From a virus, in IMG/VR virus record IMGVR_UViG_3300030333_002885, positions 1-64,000 of that record: 64,000 nucleotides of DNA; one strand, given 5' to 3'. Shown here piece after piece: positions 33,641 to 41,737 of the stretch. The notes beneath the pieces were generated by a model. The model was not told the origin of the DNA and did no database searches. It worked only from the letters and a program-made list of their open reading frames with translations. The first letter of the stretch is position 1, and every line of letters begins with the position of its first letter. Both the position numbers and the translations under genes were made by a program.

Positions 33641-34067
33641 CTAAATTATCCTCCGTTAGTATCTTAAATTCCATCATTCTATCCTTACAGAAGGTTGTTG
33701 CAGCATTCCATTTAGCCTGATTTTTAGTATATTCCATAACTTCTCTGATATATTTTTTCGTCTTAACCCTTTGTATGACTGGTTCCTTGCACTGTTTTTT
33801 CGGTTTAATCTCTATAATGTACTTCTGTAGTGATCCTGAACGATCTTTGAGTTTTATGTAGAAATCAGGGAAGTAACGATGAATTCTGTTGTCAAGAGGA
33901 GAACGATAAGGAATTATAACTTCTTCGCTACCCCATTCTAAAATATTATTATTTCTGTCACAATATTTCATAAACTTTCTCTCCCAGAGAGACCTATAAA
34001 TAATATTACGATGATCCCCTCGATATTTTGTAATATTAGTAGGTCTAAACCTTCCTGAATACGCCAT
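33633..34067 (-). CDS. gp4: Head completion nuclease-like protein gp4
   Basis: MAYSGRFRPTNITKYRGD and SLWERKFMKYCDRNNNILEWGSEEVIIPYRSP are hallmark blocks of T4 gp4 (gp50/gp65), which completes the DNA-filled head and has a PD-(D/E)XK-like fold (RYFPDFYI and IIEIKP residues). I used ATG at 34067 because the minus-strand late promoter at 34090-34096 lies downstream of the longer ORF start at 34133. Length is 144 residues. Confidence 0.88.
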   Translation of the reverse strand: MAYSGRFRPTNITKYRGDHRNIIYRSLWERKFMKYCDRNNNILEWGSEEVIIPYRSPLDNRIHRYFPDFYIKLKDRSGSLQKYIIEIKPKKQCKEPVIQRVKTKKYIREVMEYTKNQAKWNAATTFCKDRMMEFKILTEDNLGV

Positions 34068-34089
34068 ATCATACACCATTTCTGTTAGG

Positions 34090-34096
34090 TATTTAT
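34090..34096 (-). promoter_or_regulatory. Minus-strand late promoter ATAAATA for gp4
   Basis: TATTTAT on the plus strand reads ATAAATA on the minus strand. The expected start near 34084 gives a 16-base leader for gp4. It overlaps the intergenic gap between gp4 and gp54. Confidence 0.65.
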
Positions 34097-34097
34097 T

Positions 34098-34991
34098 GTG
34101 ACCCGTTATCCAAGAGTCAAAAAGACAAGTCAAATTGTAAGTTTATTTCAAAAGGTTGCCACAACCAACCATTATGAAGTATTCTTTAGTGGTTTTGGTG
34201 CTATGACTAAACTGAGAGGTCATATAAGCAGTAGAGCACCATTAGTTAACAATTGGTTTATCACTAGAGATCTAGGTTTACTTTGTTCAGCAGCTGAATT
34301 GCCAGCAACATCTTTTGGTACAGCACAGATAGAAGGTAATAGGATGGGTGTGGTAGAGAAGATGGCTCATACTAGGATATTTACTGACACCTCTATGACA
34401 TTTTATTGTGATATGGATTATAGAGTGGTTCAATTCTTTGAATTATGGCAAGATTTTATTGCATCTGGTGGTGAAGTTGGAAGACAGTCTGGTATTAATA
34501 GAAAGATAGAGAAGGGTTATTACTACCGTATGCAATATCCACAGGAATATAAAGTAGACACTATAAGAATACAGAAATTTAATAAAGATCATTTTAGAAA
34601 TATTGAATATACTTTCCTTAATGCTTGGCCTGTTAATGTAACTTCAATGCCAGTTGCATATAATGGTAATAGAGTGCTAGAATGTACAGTAACATTCGCT
34701 TATGATCGTTACTACTTTGGTGCTATTGATAGTAGATCTCGTTCTATGGTAGGTTCAAATCTACAGAATGATGGTACTGTTGGTACTACTGTTGAAACAG
34801 GAGTAGGTGGATTTGCCGATCAGACTGGTGCTAACCTAAATGAAACGACTATTTACAAATTAGATGGTCTTGAGAAAACTGGATTTACACTTACTCAGGA
34901 TGATTTAGATAAAGCTAAGGCAGATAGAGCTATAAAAGATAATAGTGTAGGAGATTTCCCTACAAAAAGTTTTATAAATGATATTGCATAA
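34098..34991 (+). CDS. gp54: Baseplate tail-tube initiator gp54
   Basis: A 297-residue protein starting with GTG, divergent from gp4 with only 30 bases between starts. The core RDLGLLCSAAELPATSFGTAQIEG ... MTFYCDMDYRVVQFFELWQDFI ... NVTSMPVAYNGNRVLECTVTFAYDRYY is the tail-tube fold shared by gp19, gp48 and gp54. Position next to gp48/gp53 favours gp54, which starts tube polymerisation on the baseplate. Tube protein gp19 is the alternative but is shorter (about 160-210). Confidence 0.8.
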   Translation: MTRYPRVKKTSQIVSLFQKVATTNHYEVFFSGFGAMTKLRGHISSRAPLVNNWFITRDLGLLCSAAELPATSFGTAQIEGNRMGVVEKMAHTRIFTDTSMTFYCDMDYRVVQFFELWQDFIASGGEVGRQSGINRKIEKGYYYRMQYPQEYKVDTIRIQKFNKDHFRNIEYTFLNAWPVNVTSMPVAYNGNRVLECTVTFAYDRYYFGAIDSRSRSMVGSNLQNDGTVGTTVETGVGGFADQTGANLNETTIYKLDGLEKTGFTLTQDDLDKAKADRAIKDNSVGDFPTKSFINDIA

Positions 34992-34998
34992 ATTATGC

Positions 34999-35004
34999 TA
35001 TAAT
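34999..35004 (+). promoter_or_regulatory. -10 box TATAAT ahead of ho1
   Basis: A perfect TATAAT stands 20 bases before the ho1 ATG, with GGAG (35014-35017) as ribosome site. No good -35 box is visible at 17 bases. Confidence 0.5.
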
Positions 35005-35024
35005 ATACATGATGGAGTTTCAGT

Positions 35025-35717
35025 ATGGCATTAGCGAAAGATCTTAAAGAAGGGACTAAACAGTCTCACTCAGCAGCAGAGAATACAAAATTTGTATCAT
35101 CATTCCTGCGTGGAGTAGTTAATAAAGAAAAGTATAGGCAACTTGTTGCCAACTATTACTTCATCTATCAAGCGATGGAGGTAGAAGTACTTCGATTAAA
35201 AGATGATCCTATTGTAGGACCATTGAACATGAAGGAACTTTATAGACATCGTAGTCTAGCAAAAGACTGCGAGTATTTTTATGGAAAAGATTGGGACAAG
35301 ACGATCTATCCTACTGAAGCATGTCAACAGTATGTTAACCGTATCCGTGAAGTAGCACATGACGAGACTGAACTTCTTGTGGGTCATCATTATACTAGAT
35401 ATTTGGGTGATCTCTCTGGGGGTCAGATCCTTAGAAATATTGCTAAGAACGCTCTTAAGTTAGATGATGGTGGTTTAGACTTCTATGAGTTCCCTGAGAT
35501 AGAGAATAAGAAGGAGTTTAAAAATAACTATCGTGCTACACTAAATACACTGCCTGTGACAGAATCACAAGTATCTGCTATCGTATCAGAGGCAAACTAT
35601 GCATTTCGTCTGAATATGTTTATGTTTGATGAGTTAGATGGCAACGCACTCAAATCCACATTGGCTTACATATGTGGTATAATTAAAGGAAAAACTGATG
35701 CCACTACCAAAGATTAA
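35025..35717 (+). CDS. ho1: Heme oxygenase
   Basis: HO1 opens heme to biliverdin, with release of CO and iron, using ferredoxin electrons. The proximal heme ligand is His15 in TKQSHSAAEN. The distal helix GDLSGGQ is at residues 128-134. Length (230 aa) is normal. Biliverdin is the substrate of PebS, encoded at 1631, so the phage can make phycoerythrobilin from heme. The gene sits within the baseplate block and overlaps gp26 by 20 bases. Confidence 0.95.
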   Translation: MALAKDLKEGTKQSHSAAENTKFVSSFLRGVVNKEKYRQLVANYYFIYQAMEVEVLRLKDDPIVGPLNMKELYRHRSLAKDCEYFYGKDWDKTIYPTEACQQYVNRIREVAHDETELLVGHHYTRYLGDLSGGQILRNIAKNALKLDDGGLDFYEFPEIENKKEFKNNYRATLNTLPVTESQVSAIVSEANYAFRLNMFMFDELDGNALKSTLAYICGIIKGKTDATTKD

Positions 35718-36414
35718 TGCACCAACCTATGAGATGGTGATTCCTTCTTCTAAGAAGAAGATTCGTTATAGACCATTTCTAGTTAAAGAAGAAAAGATCC
35801 TTGTTATTGCTATGGAGAGTAATAATATTAAGGAGATTGCTACTGCAGTTAAGCAGGTTCTTAATAATTGTATTCTAACTAGAGGTATTAAGATTGAGAA
35901 ACTATCTACATTTGATATTGAATATCTATTCCTTAATGTTAGGGGTAAGTCTGTTGGTGAGACTGTAGATATTAAAGTTACTTGTCCTGATGATGGTGAA
36001 ACTGTTGTAGATGCAACTGTAGCATTAGATGATATTAAACTTTTAGAGGATCCAGAACATACTACTGAAATTAAATTAGATGAAAAAATATCTATGAAGA
36101 TGAAGTATCCTTCATTGAATGAGTTTATTAAGGAAAATTTTGAATTAGAGAAAGTTGGATTTGATCAGTCATTTGAAATGATTGCTAGTTGTGTAGACAT
36201 CATTTATAATGATGAGGAAACTTGGAATTCTAGTGATTTTAGTAGGAAAGAGTTGATAGCATTTTTGGAACAATTAGGTTCTAAGCAGTTTAAAGAGTTG
36301 GAGAAATTCTTTGCTACTATGCCTAGACTGTTCCATGAGATTACTGTAGTTAACCCTAAGACTAAAGTTGAAAATACTATTCCATTGGAGGGATTAGCAG
36401 CTTTTTTCAACTAG
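35698..36414 (+). CDS. gp26: Baseplate hub subunit gp26
   Basis: KKKIRYRPFLVKEEKILVIAMES near the start and the VKQVLNNCI region are typical of the T4 gp26 family (baseplate hub or hub-assembly protein). The C-terminal half (SFEMIASCVDIIYNDEETW ... FLEQLGSKQFKELEKFFATMPRL) resembles chaperone-like proteins of tail tape-measure loci. The length of 238 fits (T4: 208). The ATG lies in the ho1 3' end, so the genes are coupled. Confidence 0.82.
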   Translation: MPLPKINAPTYEMVIPSSKKKIRYRPFLVKEEKILVIAMESNNIKEIATAVKQVLNNCILTRGIKIEKLSTFDIEYLFLNVRGKSVGETVDIKVTCPDDGETVVDATVALDDIKLLEDPEHTTEIKLDEKISMKMKYPSLNEFIKENFELEKVGFDQSFEMIASCVDIIYNDEETWNSSDFSRKELIAFLEQLGSKQFKELEKFFATMPRLFHEITVVNPKTKVENTIPLEGLAAFFN

Positions 36415-36416
36415 CG

Positions 36417-36599
36417 ATGTTGCATGAGGATCTTGTATCATACTACAAGATCAACTTTGCCCTCATGCAGCATCATAAATATAGCTTGAGTGATATTGAG
36501 AATATGATTCCTTGGGAGAGAGAAATCTATCTATCCCTACTAAAACAACACATTGAGGAAGAAAATTCTAAAAATCAGCAAGCTAACGCAGGTATGTAA
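36417..36599 (+). CDS. Small baseplate-hub assembly protein (gp51-like)
   Basis: A 60-residue helical protein with DLVSYYKINFALMQHHKYSLSDIENMIPWEREIYLSLL. The order gp26 then this gene resembles loci where a programmed frameshift makes a longer chaperone; here a stop and two bases separate them. In cyanophages this small gene has been labelled gp51 (hub assembly catalyst), but it is far shorter than T4 gp51, so I leave the symbol empty. It overlaps the next ORF by one base. Confidence 0.6.
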   Translation: MLHEDLVSYYKINFALMQHHKYSLSDIENMIPWEREIYLSLLKQHIEEENSKNQQANAGM

Positions 36600-38356
36600 T
36601 GGCAGTACAGGCAAGTAAAGTATTTCCGCAATCTAGTAGATCTGATCGTCAAAGAGCACAGAGTGCTCAAGATGCTAGTGGTGGAATTACTACGAAAGAT
36701 TATAATTCAATTACAAATAGTATAGCATCTATTAATAGAAATTTACTGGGTGTTCAGAAATTAATTGCTGCGGATTTGCAGCAAGATAATGAGGATGCTT
36801 TAAGAGAATCGAAAATTTCTAAAGCAAAGGCCGATGCACTTAAGAAAAAGAAGAAAGAAAATTTTATAGAGTTTGTTACTCAGAAAGCTTTAGTACAACC
36901 AGTTAAAAAAGGTGCTAAGGTTGCTAAGAATGTTTTCAAAAAGTTTTTTGAAGCTCTTGGTCTGGTTTTTATTGGATGGTTAGCTGATAAAGGTGGTAAG
37001 TTATGGAAGGCAATTCAAGAAGGTGATCAGGAAAAGATACAGGAGATGAAGAATAATATTATAGGAGGACTAGCTGTTGCAGGTGGTGTCTTATTTGCCT
37101 TGAATGGTGGTATAGGATTGATTGTTACTGGTATTGGTGCTCTTATTGGTACTATTATTTCTAGTATTCCAGCAGTAATAGGTCTTCTTGCTAATCCTCT
37201 TGTATGGATGGGTATTGCTGCAGCAATAGCAACAACGGATGTAAAATCTGGCACAGATAAAGAAATATGGGATATGGTAGAGAATGCTAAAGGTGATAGA
37301 TCTGTAGCAATTGCTGAGATGAAAAAGAGAATTAATGAGTTGGAACAGAGAAAAAATGAACCTGGATTTAATATTAAGGATGAGTTGGAAGTTAATACTG
37401 CTATAGCAGAATGGAATAGGCAATTAAGAGCATTAGAATTAGGATATTGGGGTACAGGTGATCCTAGATTCAGACATTCTGGATATGAAAGAACTAATAT
37501 TCTAGGTGGACATATTGGTAATGTTCAATTCTTTAATAAACATGATCGTTCATCCATATGGATGGATGATGATTTATATCTTGATGCTAAGAATGCTACT
37601 AAGACACCAGAAAATATTGCTAATTTAATTAGGTATCAGGGACATCTAAGAGATATGAGTCGTATACGACAGAATCAACTCAATCTTAAAAAGCAGTTAG
37701 AGAATGATAAAATACAAGGTCAAGATAGAGAACATATTAAGGAATTAATTAGGTTAGAACAAGTTAAATTTGAACAAAATTATGTTGCATCAGAGAAGAT
37801 TAAAGAAGGATTGGGTGAAGATCATAAGAAAGTGCTTGATACTTTATATCTAAGAATATTAAATTTGGATGGTGTAGGTAATAGGAGTGACTCTGAAGGT
37901 CCAGATAACAAGTTAGGTACTCTTGACGATGTTGTCATGAATCCTAAAGTTTATGAACAATTTGCTAGAATTCTGGAGAGAGTATATCCTGATACAAGAC
38001 CAGAACAACATATGGAGATGCCTATAGGTACTGAGGGTGTGTTAGGGAAAACTGAATCCTTAGAGGGTACTCCTCCAGGCAACAGTAAAACTAATAATTT
38101 CAGAGCTCCTAATCCTTTTGAGGTGGGTACTATTAATGGTACTAATGGTTCTAGTGAGACTAGTGTAGCAGTAAATCAGAGTACTGAAAAAACTCCTAAT
38201 TTTGAGTTTGTTCCTTTAGGTTTAGAAGATATACAAACAGTGGATAATAATGATACAGGAGAAGTTGATAATTCTTTAACTGGTGTTAAGTCTATTGCTA
38301 CTAGTAATAGTCAGAATAGTTTTGTGTGGCATTATAGTAATGTATATAACTCATGA
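36599..38356 (+). CDS. Virion structural protein, tape-measure or hub candidate, 585 aa
   Basis: The first 110 residues are polar and helical with a poly-lysine stretch (DALKKKKKENFIEF). Residues about 115-215 are strongly hydrophobic, with several Gly/Ala/Ile-rich segments (IIGGLAVAGGVLFALNGGIGLIVTGIGALIGTIISSIP), as in tape-measure proteins that insert into membranes. The rest is helical then disordered, rich in Asn/Thr/Ser. Its size is close to T4 gp29 (590) and it precedes the hub genes. It shares the IGWL hydrophobic start with the next gene. Confidence 0.6.
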   Translation: MAVQASKVFPQSSRSDRQRAQSAQDASGGITTKDYNSITNSIASINRNLLGVQKLIAADLQQDNEDALRESKISKAKADALKKKKKENFIEFVTQKALVQPVKKGAKVAKNVFKKFFEALGLVFIGWLADKGGKLWKAIQEGDQEKIQEMKNNIIGGLAVAGGVLFALNGGIGLIVTGIGALIGTIISSIPAVIGLLANPLVWMGIAAAIATTDVKSGTDKEIWDMVENAKGDRSVAIAEMKKRINELEQRKNEPGFNIKDELEVNTAIAEWNRQLRALELGYWGTGDPRFRHSGYERTNILGGHIGNVQFFNKHDRSSIWMDDDLYLDAKNATKTPENIANLIRYQGHLRDMSRIRQNQLNLKKQLENDKIQGQDREHIKELIRLEQVKFEQNYVASEKIKEGLGEDHKKVLDTLYLRILNLDGVGNRSDSEGPDNKLGTLDDVVMNPKVYEQFARILERVYPDTRPEQHMEMPIGTEGVLGKTESLEGTPPGNSKTNNFRAPNPFEVGTINGTNGSSETSVAVNQSTEKTPNFEFVPLGLEDIQTVDNNDTGEVDNSLTGVKSIATSNSQNSFVWHYSNVYNS

Positions 38357-40161
38357 AAATAGTAAATAGCAAAGAATTTTTTAATACAATGTCTTTCGGG
38401 TTGTTAGCAATCCGACAGACTACTCTTGGTATTAAAAAATCTTTAGAGCAAAAGACTAGGGCAGATAAGAAAAGGCAGATACAGAGATCTATTGATGCTA
38501 AAAAGTTGATGGATACTCAGCAGAAGGCTGATAAGGAAAAATTATTAGAACAGAAGAAGGATGATGGTGCAGATGTATCAGAGAATCCAATAAAGAAAAC
38601 TGTAGGTAGTTTTTGGCAGAGACTTATTACTGCTATTGGGTGGGTTCTTGTTGGATGGTTAACACAATATCTTCCCAAATTTTTAAAGATAGTTAAAGAT
38701 GTAACCGAAAAGATTAAAAAGATTATTAAAGCTGTTGTAGATGTTGTTCAGGCTGTTGTTGGAACGATAAAAGAAGTGTGGGATGTTTTAGCACAATTTG
38801 GTGAGAATATGCTTAAAGGTGATTGGTTGGATAGTGAAGGTAAGTTAAGAGCTGAGTTTAGAGAGATGGAGATGTCCTTAGGTAATTCAATAGATACCAC
38901 TAGGAAATCTTTTAGAGATATTGGTGATTTAATTCAAAATTATGGTGGAAAAAAAGATGCGAAATGGCAGAGACCTGATAGAAGAAATATAATACTTCCT
39001 GCAAATGAGCAAAAACCAATAGTTGAAGATGGAAAAAATATTTTTGATGGATCTGAGGTAATTAGCGAGGAGAAAAAGGAAGAACTTAATAGTGCTCCTA
39101 TTGGTCCTGATTTTAAATCTGTATATAATTTAATTGCTGAACTTAACGGTAGAAATTATAACAGTGTTGGCAACTCTACTGTAGATGATCTTACTAGTAA
39201 GACTATCGGTGAGGTAATGAAAATGGAGGGTGAAGTTGGAAGATATGGATTTGCTCCTGCTCGTTTAAAGACAAATGCTGAAAGAGCTCTTTTAACTGAA
39301 GATGATGTATTTGATGAGAAGAATCAAGATAAAATGGCACATTACGCTTTATTAGCTGCAGGTATTAATGAGAATGTTACGGTTGAAAAGTTTGAGGAAA
39401 TTATTGAGAGGGTAGCAAAAGTAGATATTCCAGAGGCTAAGGTAGAAGAAGCATGGCATAGGTTTATGAGAACTAAACCTCAAGGTGGTGCTGATGGTAA
39501 AAACAATCGTGCTTTACAGTTTATGACTGGTAGAAAACCTACTGAGACAAGAGTTGTTGGATATGTAGGAAGTACTGGTAATTCTACTGGTCCTCACATT
39601 CATATCCAAAGATTCCCACCACCTAGAGATTTTGAGTCAGATCATATTAATACTGATCATCCTGTATTAGATCATATTTTTGTTGGTGGTAAACCTCTAA
39701 AATCATGGGAGATGACATCTCCACCAATGCCTGATCGTTGGGGTAGACCTCATTATGGTCCTGATTATGGTGGTTATGGTATTAATGGACAACCTATTCA
39801 ATTCTCAGATCAAATAACTTATGGTGATAATTTATATCAAGAGGCTCCTGACGCTGCTGAAGGAAATAATATATTATTTACATTTGGTGGAGAACAATTT
39901 ACTATATTCCATTTAAGTGCAGGACCAGATCCTATTGATATTAAACCTCAGAATAAAAATATTAAGACTAGTAGGACTAGTAGTAGTCTAGAATTACCTG
40001 TTATGGAGAGTGATGTAGTTACCGTCCCAATTCCTTCTCTAAATAATGGTGGTATGGTAGCATCTATACCATCTGGACAAATGGTTGAACTTCCAGAGTC
40101 AGGTAGTGGTAGTATAGATGCTTTGACTCTTTTAAAAAATCTTAATACACACTATACATAA
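38353..40161 (+). CDS. Tail peptidoglycan hydrolase with lysozyme-like and permuted M23 domains, 602 aa
   Basis: N-terminal 75 residues are helical and basic; a hydrophobic segment follows (LITAIGWVLVGWLTQYL). Residues about 257-330 look like a lysozyme or transglycosylase-type domain (LIAELNGRNYNSV with Glu263, TIGEVMKMEGEVGRYGFAPARLK). Residues about 397-525 carry all M23 endopeptidase residues but in permuted order: the C-terminal motif TGNSTGPHIHIQ (His415, His417) comes first, then RWGRPHYGPDYGG (His467, Asp471), then FHLS (His520). It would cut peptidoglycan during injection. It overlaps both neighbours. Confidence 0.75.
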   Translation: MKIVNSKEFFNTMSFGLLAIRQTTLGIKKSLEQKTRADKKRQIQRSIDAKKLMDTQQKADKEKLLEQKKDDGADVSENPIKKTVGSFWQRLITAIGWVLVGWLTQYLPKFLKIVKDVTEKIKKIIKAVVDVVQAVVGTIKEVWDVLAQFGENMLKGDWLDSEGKLRAEFREMEMSLGNSIDTTRKSFRDIGDLIQNYGGKKDAKWQRPDRRNIILPANEQKPIVEDGKNIFDGSEVISEEKKEELNSAPIGPDFKSVYNLIAELNGRNYNSVGNSTVDDLTSKTIGEVMKMEGEVGRYGFAPARLKTNAERALLTEDDVFDEKNQDKMAHYALLAAGINENVTVEKFEEIIERVAKVDIPEAKVEEAWHRFMRTKPQGGADGKNNRALQFMTGRKPTETRVVGYVGSTGNSTGPHIHIQRFPPPRDFESDHINTDHPVLDHIFVGGKPLKSWEMTSPPMPDRWGRPHYGPDYGGYGINGQPIQFSDQITYGDNLYQEAPDAAEGNNILFTFGGEQFTIFHLSAGPDPIDIKPQNKNIKTSRTSSSLELPVMESDVVTVPIPSLNNGGMVASIPSGQMVELPESGSGSIDALTLLKNLNTHYT

Positions 40162-41477
40162 TGTCTGCCTCACCTTCACAAGGATCAGAATATAATCAGA
40201 TTGTTATATACTCCTTTGATGGTAGTAAGAACGCTGATTTAAAATCTGGTGTCGTAGAGTTTCAGTATTTTGAAGATTTATATTCACCTACATTTACTGC
40301 TACTCTTAGTGTAGTAAATACTGCTGCTAAAGGCGATGATAAGATCAAAGGTATATACCATGAGCTTCCTATTCAAGGAGGAGAAAAGGTTCATATTGAT
40401 ATAACAACTCCTATCGAAATGTCGAGAAAGGCTAAAGGAGAATTTGTAGTTGATATGTATGTTAATGGGATATCAAATTATGTGCAAGAAAAAAATATGG
40501 AATCCTTTACATTGCATTTGGTATCAAAAGAATCTATTATAAATCAGAATACACGAATTATTGAAAAATTTGTTAGTAAAAAAATTAGTGAACTTATAGA
40601 GGTATTTTTAAAAGCAGTTAAACTTAAGGAAGATCAATGGGATATTGAGGAGACAAGAGATAAGATTAATTTTATTGGGAACATGAGAAAACCTTATACT
40701 CTTGCTCCTATGCTTGCTAATAGAGCAAGACCAGTAGAAGGTGGTGCTGGAACGGCAGGATTTTTCTTCTGGCAGACCAGAACTAAGATGAATTTTAAAT
40801 CTATAGAATCTTTAATTAAAGCGGAGACTAAAGCAGAGTATGAATTTGAGCGTATTGTTGATACACATGGAAATCCAGAGAAGAATTTTAAAAAGGTATT
40901 GACATATGAACTTATTAAAAGTAGTGGTGTTATAGATTCTGCAAGAGCTGGTGAGTATTCTACTTATAGGATATATTTTAATCCTCATACATTTGGATTT
41001 ACCCAACATGATTCAGCAATGGCTGGTACATGGGATAAGATTGGTGGTGAGCATTTGGGTACAGAAGAAGGTAAACCAGCACCAGTTGTAGATCCTGATC
41101 CTAAAGGTGACGGTGAGAATAAATTTACTAAACCATACATGGCACATAGAATTGTATCTGGTATCAATGCTACAGGATGTATGGAACCTAAGGTAGATAC
41201 CACTGTAGTTCAACCTCAGACACATGATGTTGCTCAATCTATATGGAGATATGGATCCTTATTTTCGCAAGTCATGACATTAACAGTCCCAGTTAACATA
41301 GGACTCTTCGCAGGTGATAAAATAGAGTGTCTGTTTCCTCAAGTCTCTGGTGAAGATGACATTGATAGTCACGGATCAGGTCTATATATTATTAAAGAAA
41401 TTAGTCATTTCTTTGAGCCCAATAGATCATACACAGCCATGAAAGTCCTTAGGGATACTAGTGGTCAGAAAAAATAA
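40161..41477 (+). CDS. gp27: Baseplate hub subunit gp27
   Basis: A 438-residue protein with the gp27 start pattern YSFDGSKNADLKSGVVEFQYFEDLYSPTFTATLSVVN and the domain boundary IHDITTPIEMSRKA-like region. Later ESFTLHLVSKESIINQNTRI and the last part (VPVNIGLFAGDKIECLFPQV ... YIIKEISHFFEPNRSYTAMKV) resemble the tube-like domains of gp27, which forms the trimeric torus of the hub. It follows the hydrolase and precedes the gp5-like gene, as in T4-like phages. It starts on the preceding stop. Confidence 0.85.
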   Translation: MSASPSQGSEYNQIVIYSFDGSKNADLKSGVVEFQYFEDLYSPTFTATLSVVNTAAKGDDKIKGIYHELPIQGGEKVHIDITTPIEMSRKAKGEFVVDMYVNGISNYVQEKNMESFTLHLVSKESIINQNTRIIEKFVSKKISELIEVFLKAVKLKEDQWDIEETRDKINFIGNMRKPYTLAPMLANRARPVEGGAGTAGFFFWQTRTKMNFKSIESLIKAETKAEYEFERIVDTHGNPEKNFKKVLTYELIKSSGVIDSARAGEYSTYRIYFNPHTFGFTQHDSAMAGTWDKIGGEHLGTEEGKPAPVVDPDPKGDGENKFTKPYMAHRIVSGINATGCMEPKVDTTVVQPQTHDVAQSIWRYGSLFSQVMTLTVPVNIGLFAGDKIECLFPQVSGEDDIDSHGSGLYIIKEISHFFEPNRSYTAMKVLRDTSGQKK

Positions 41478-41485
41478 GAGGTTCT

Positions 41486-41737
41486 ATGAGCACTCAACAC
41501 CCACACGAATACATTGATCCTAAGGATCATAAAGAGCATGTCAATCATGGCATGTTAGAGTACACTGAAGAAGATCTAAAACTTCATAATGATGCATTTC
41601 ATGCACATGATGAAAATGAAGAAAATCTTGGTGGTGCAAAGATCAATGATTGGCACACACGCCATGAGGATCAGCACTTAGAAGTTTATTGTGATAATCA
41701 TCCAGATTCATTTGAATGTAGAGTATACGACGACTAA
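41486..41737 (+). CDS. His/Asp/Glu-rich small protein, 83 aa
   Basis: A highly polar protein with many His, Asp and Glu residues (HPHEYIDPKDHKEHVNHG, HAHDENEENL, HTRHEDQHLEVYCDNHPD) and two cysteines, suggesting metal binding. AAGAGG lies upstream of the ATG. It lies between gp27 and the gp5-like hub gene and ends on the start of the latter. Function unknown. Confidence 0.65.
   Translation: MSTQHPHEYIDPKDHKEHVNHGMLEYTEEDLKLHNDAFHAHDENEENLGGAKINDWHTRHEDQHLEVYCDNHPDSFECRVYDD

Noticed and set aside
34068-34133. Longer start for gp4
   Set aside because: The late promoter on the minus strand (34090-34096) lies inside this extension, and the extension has no resemblance to gp4, which starts MAYSG at 34067.
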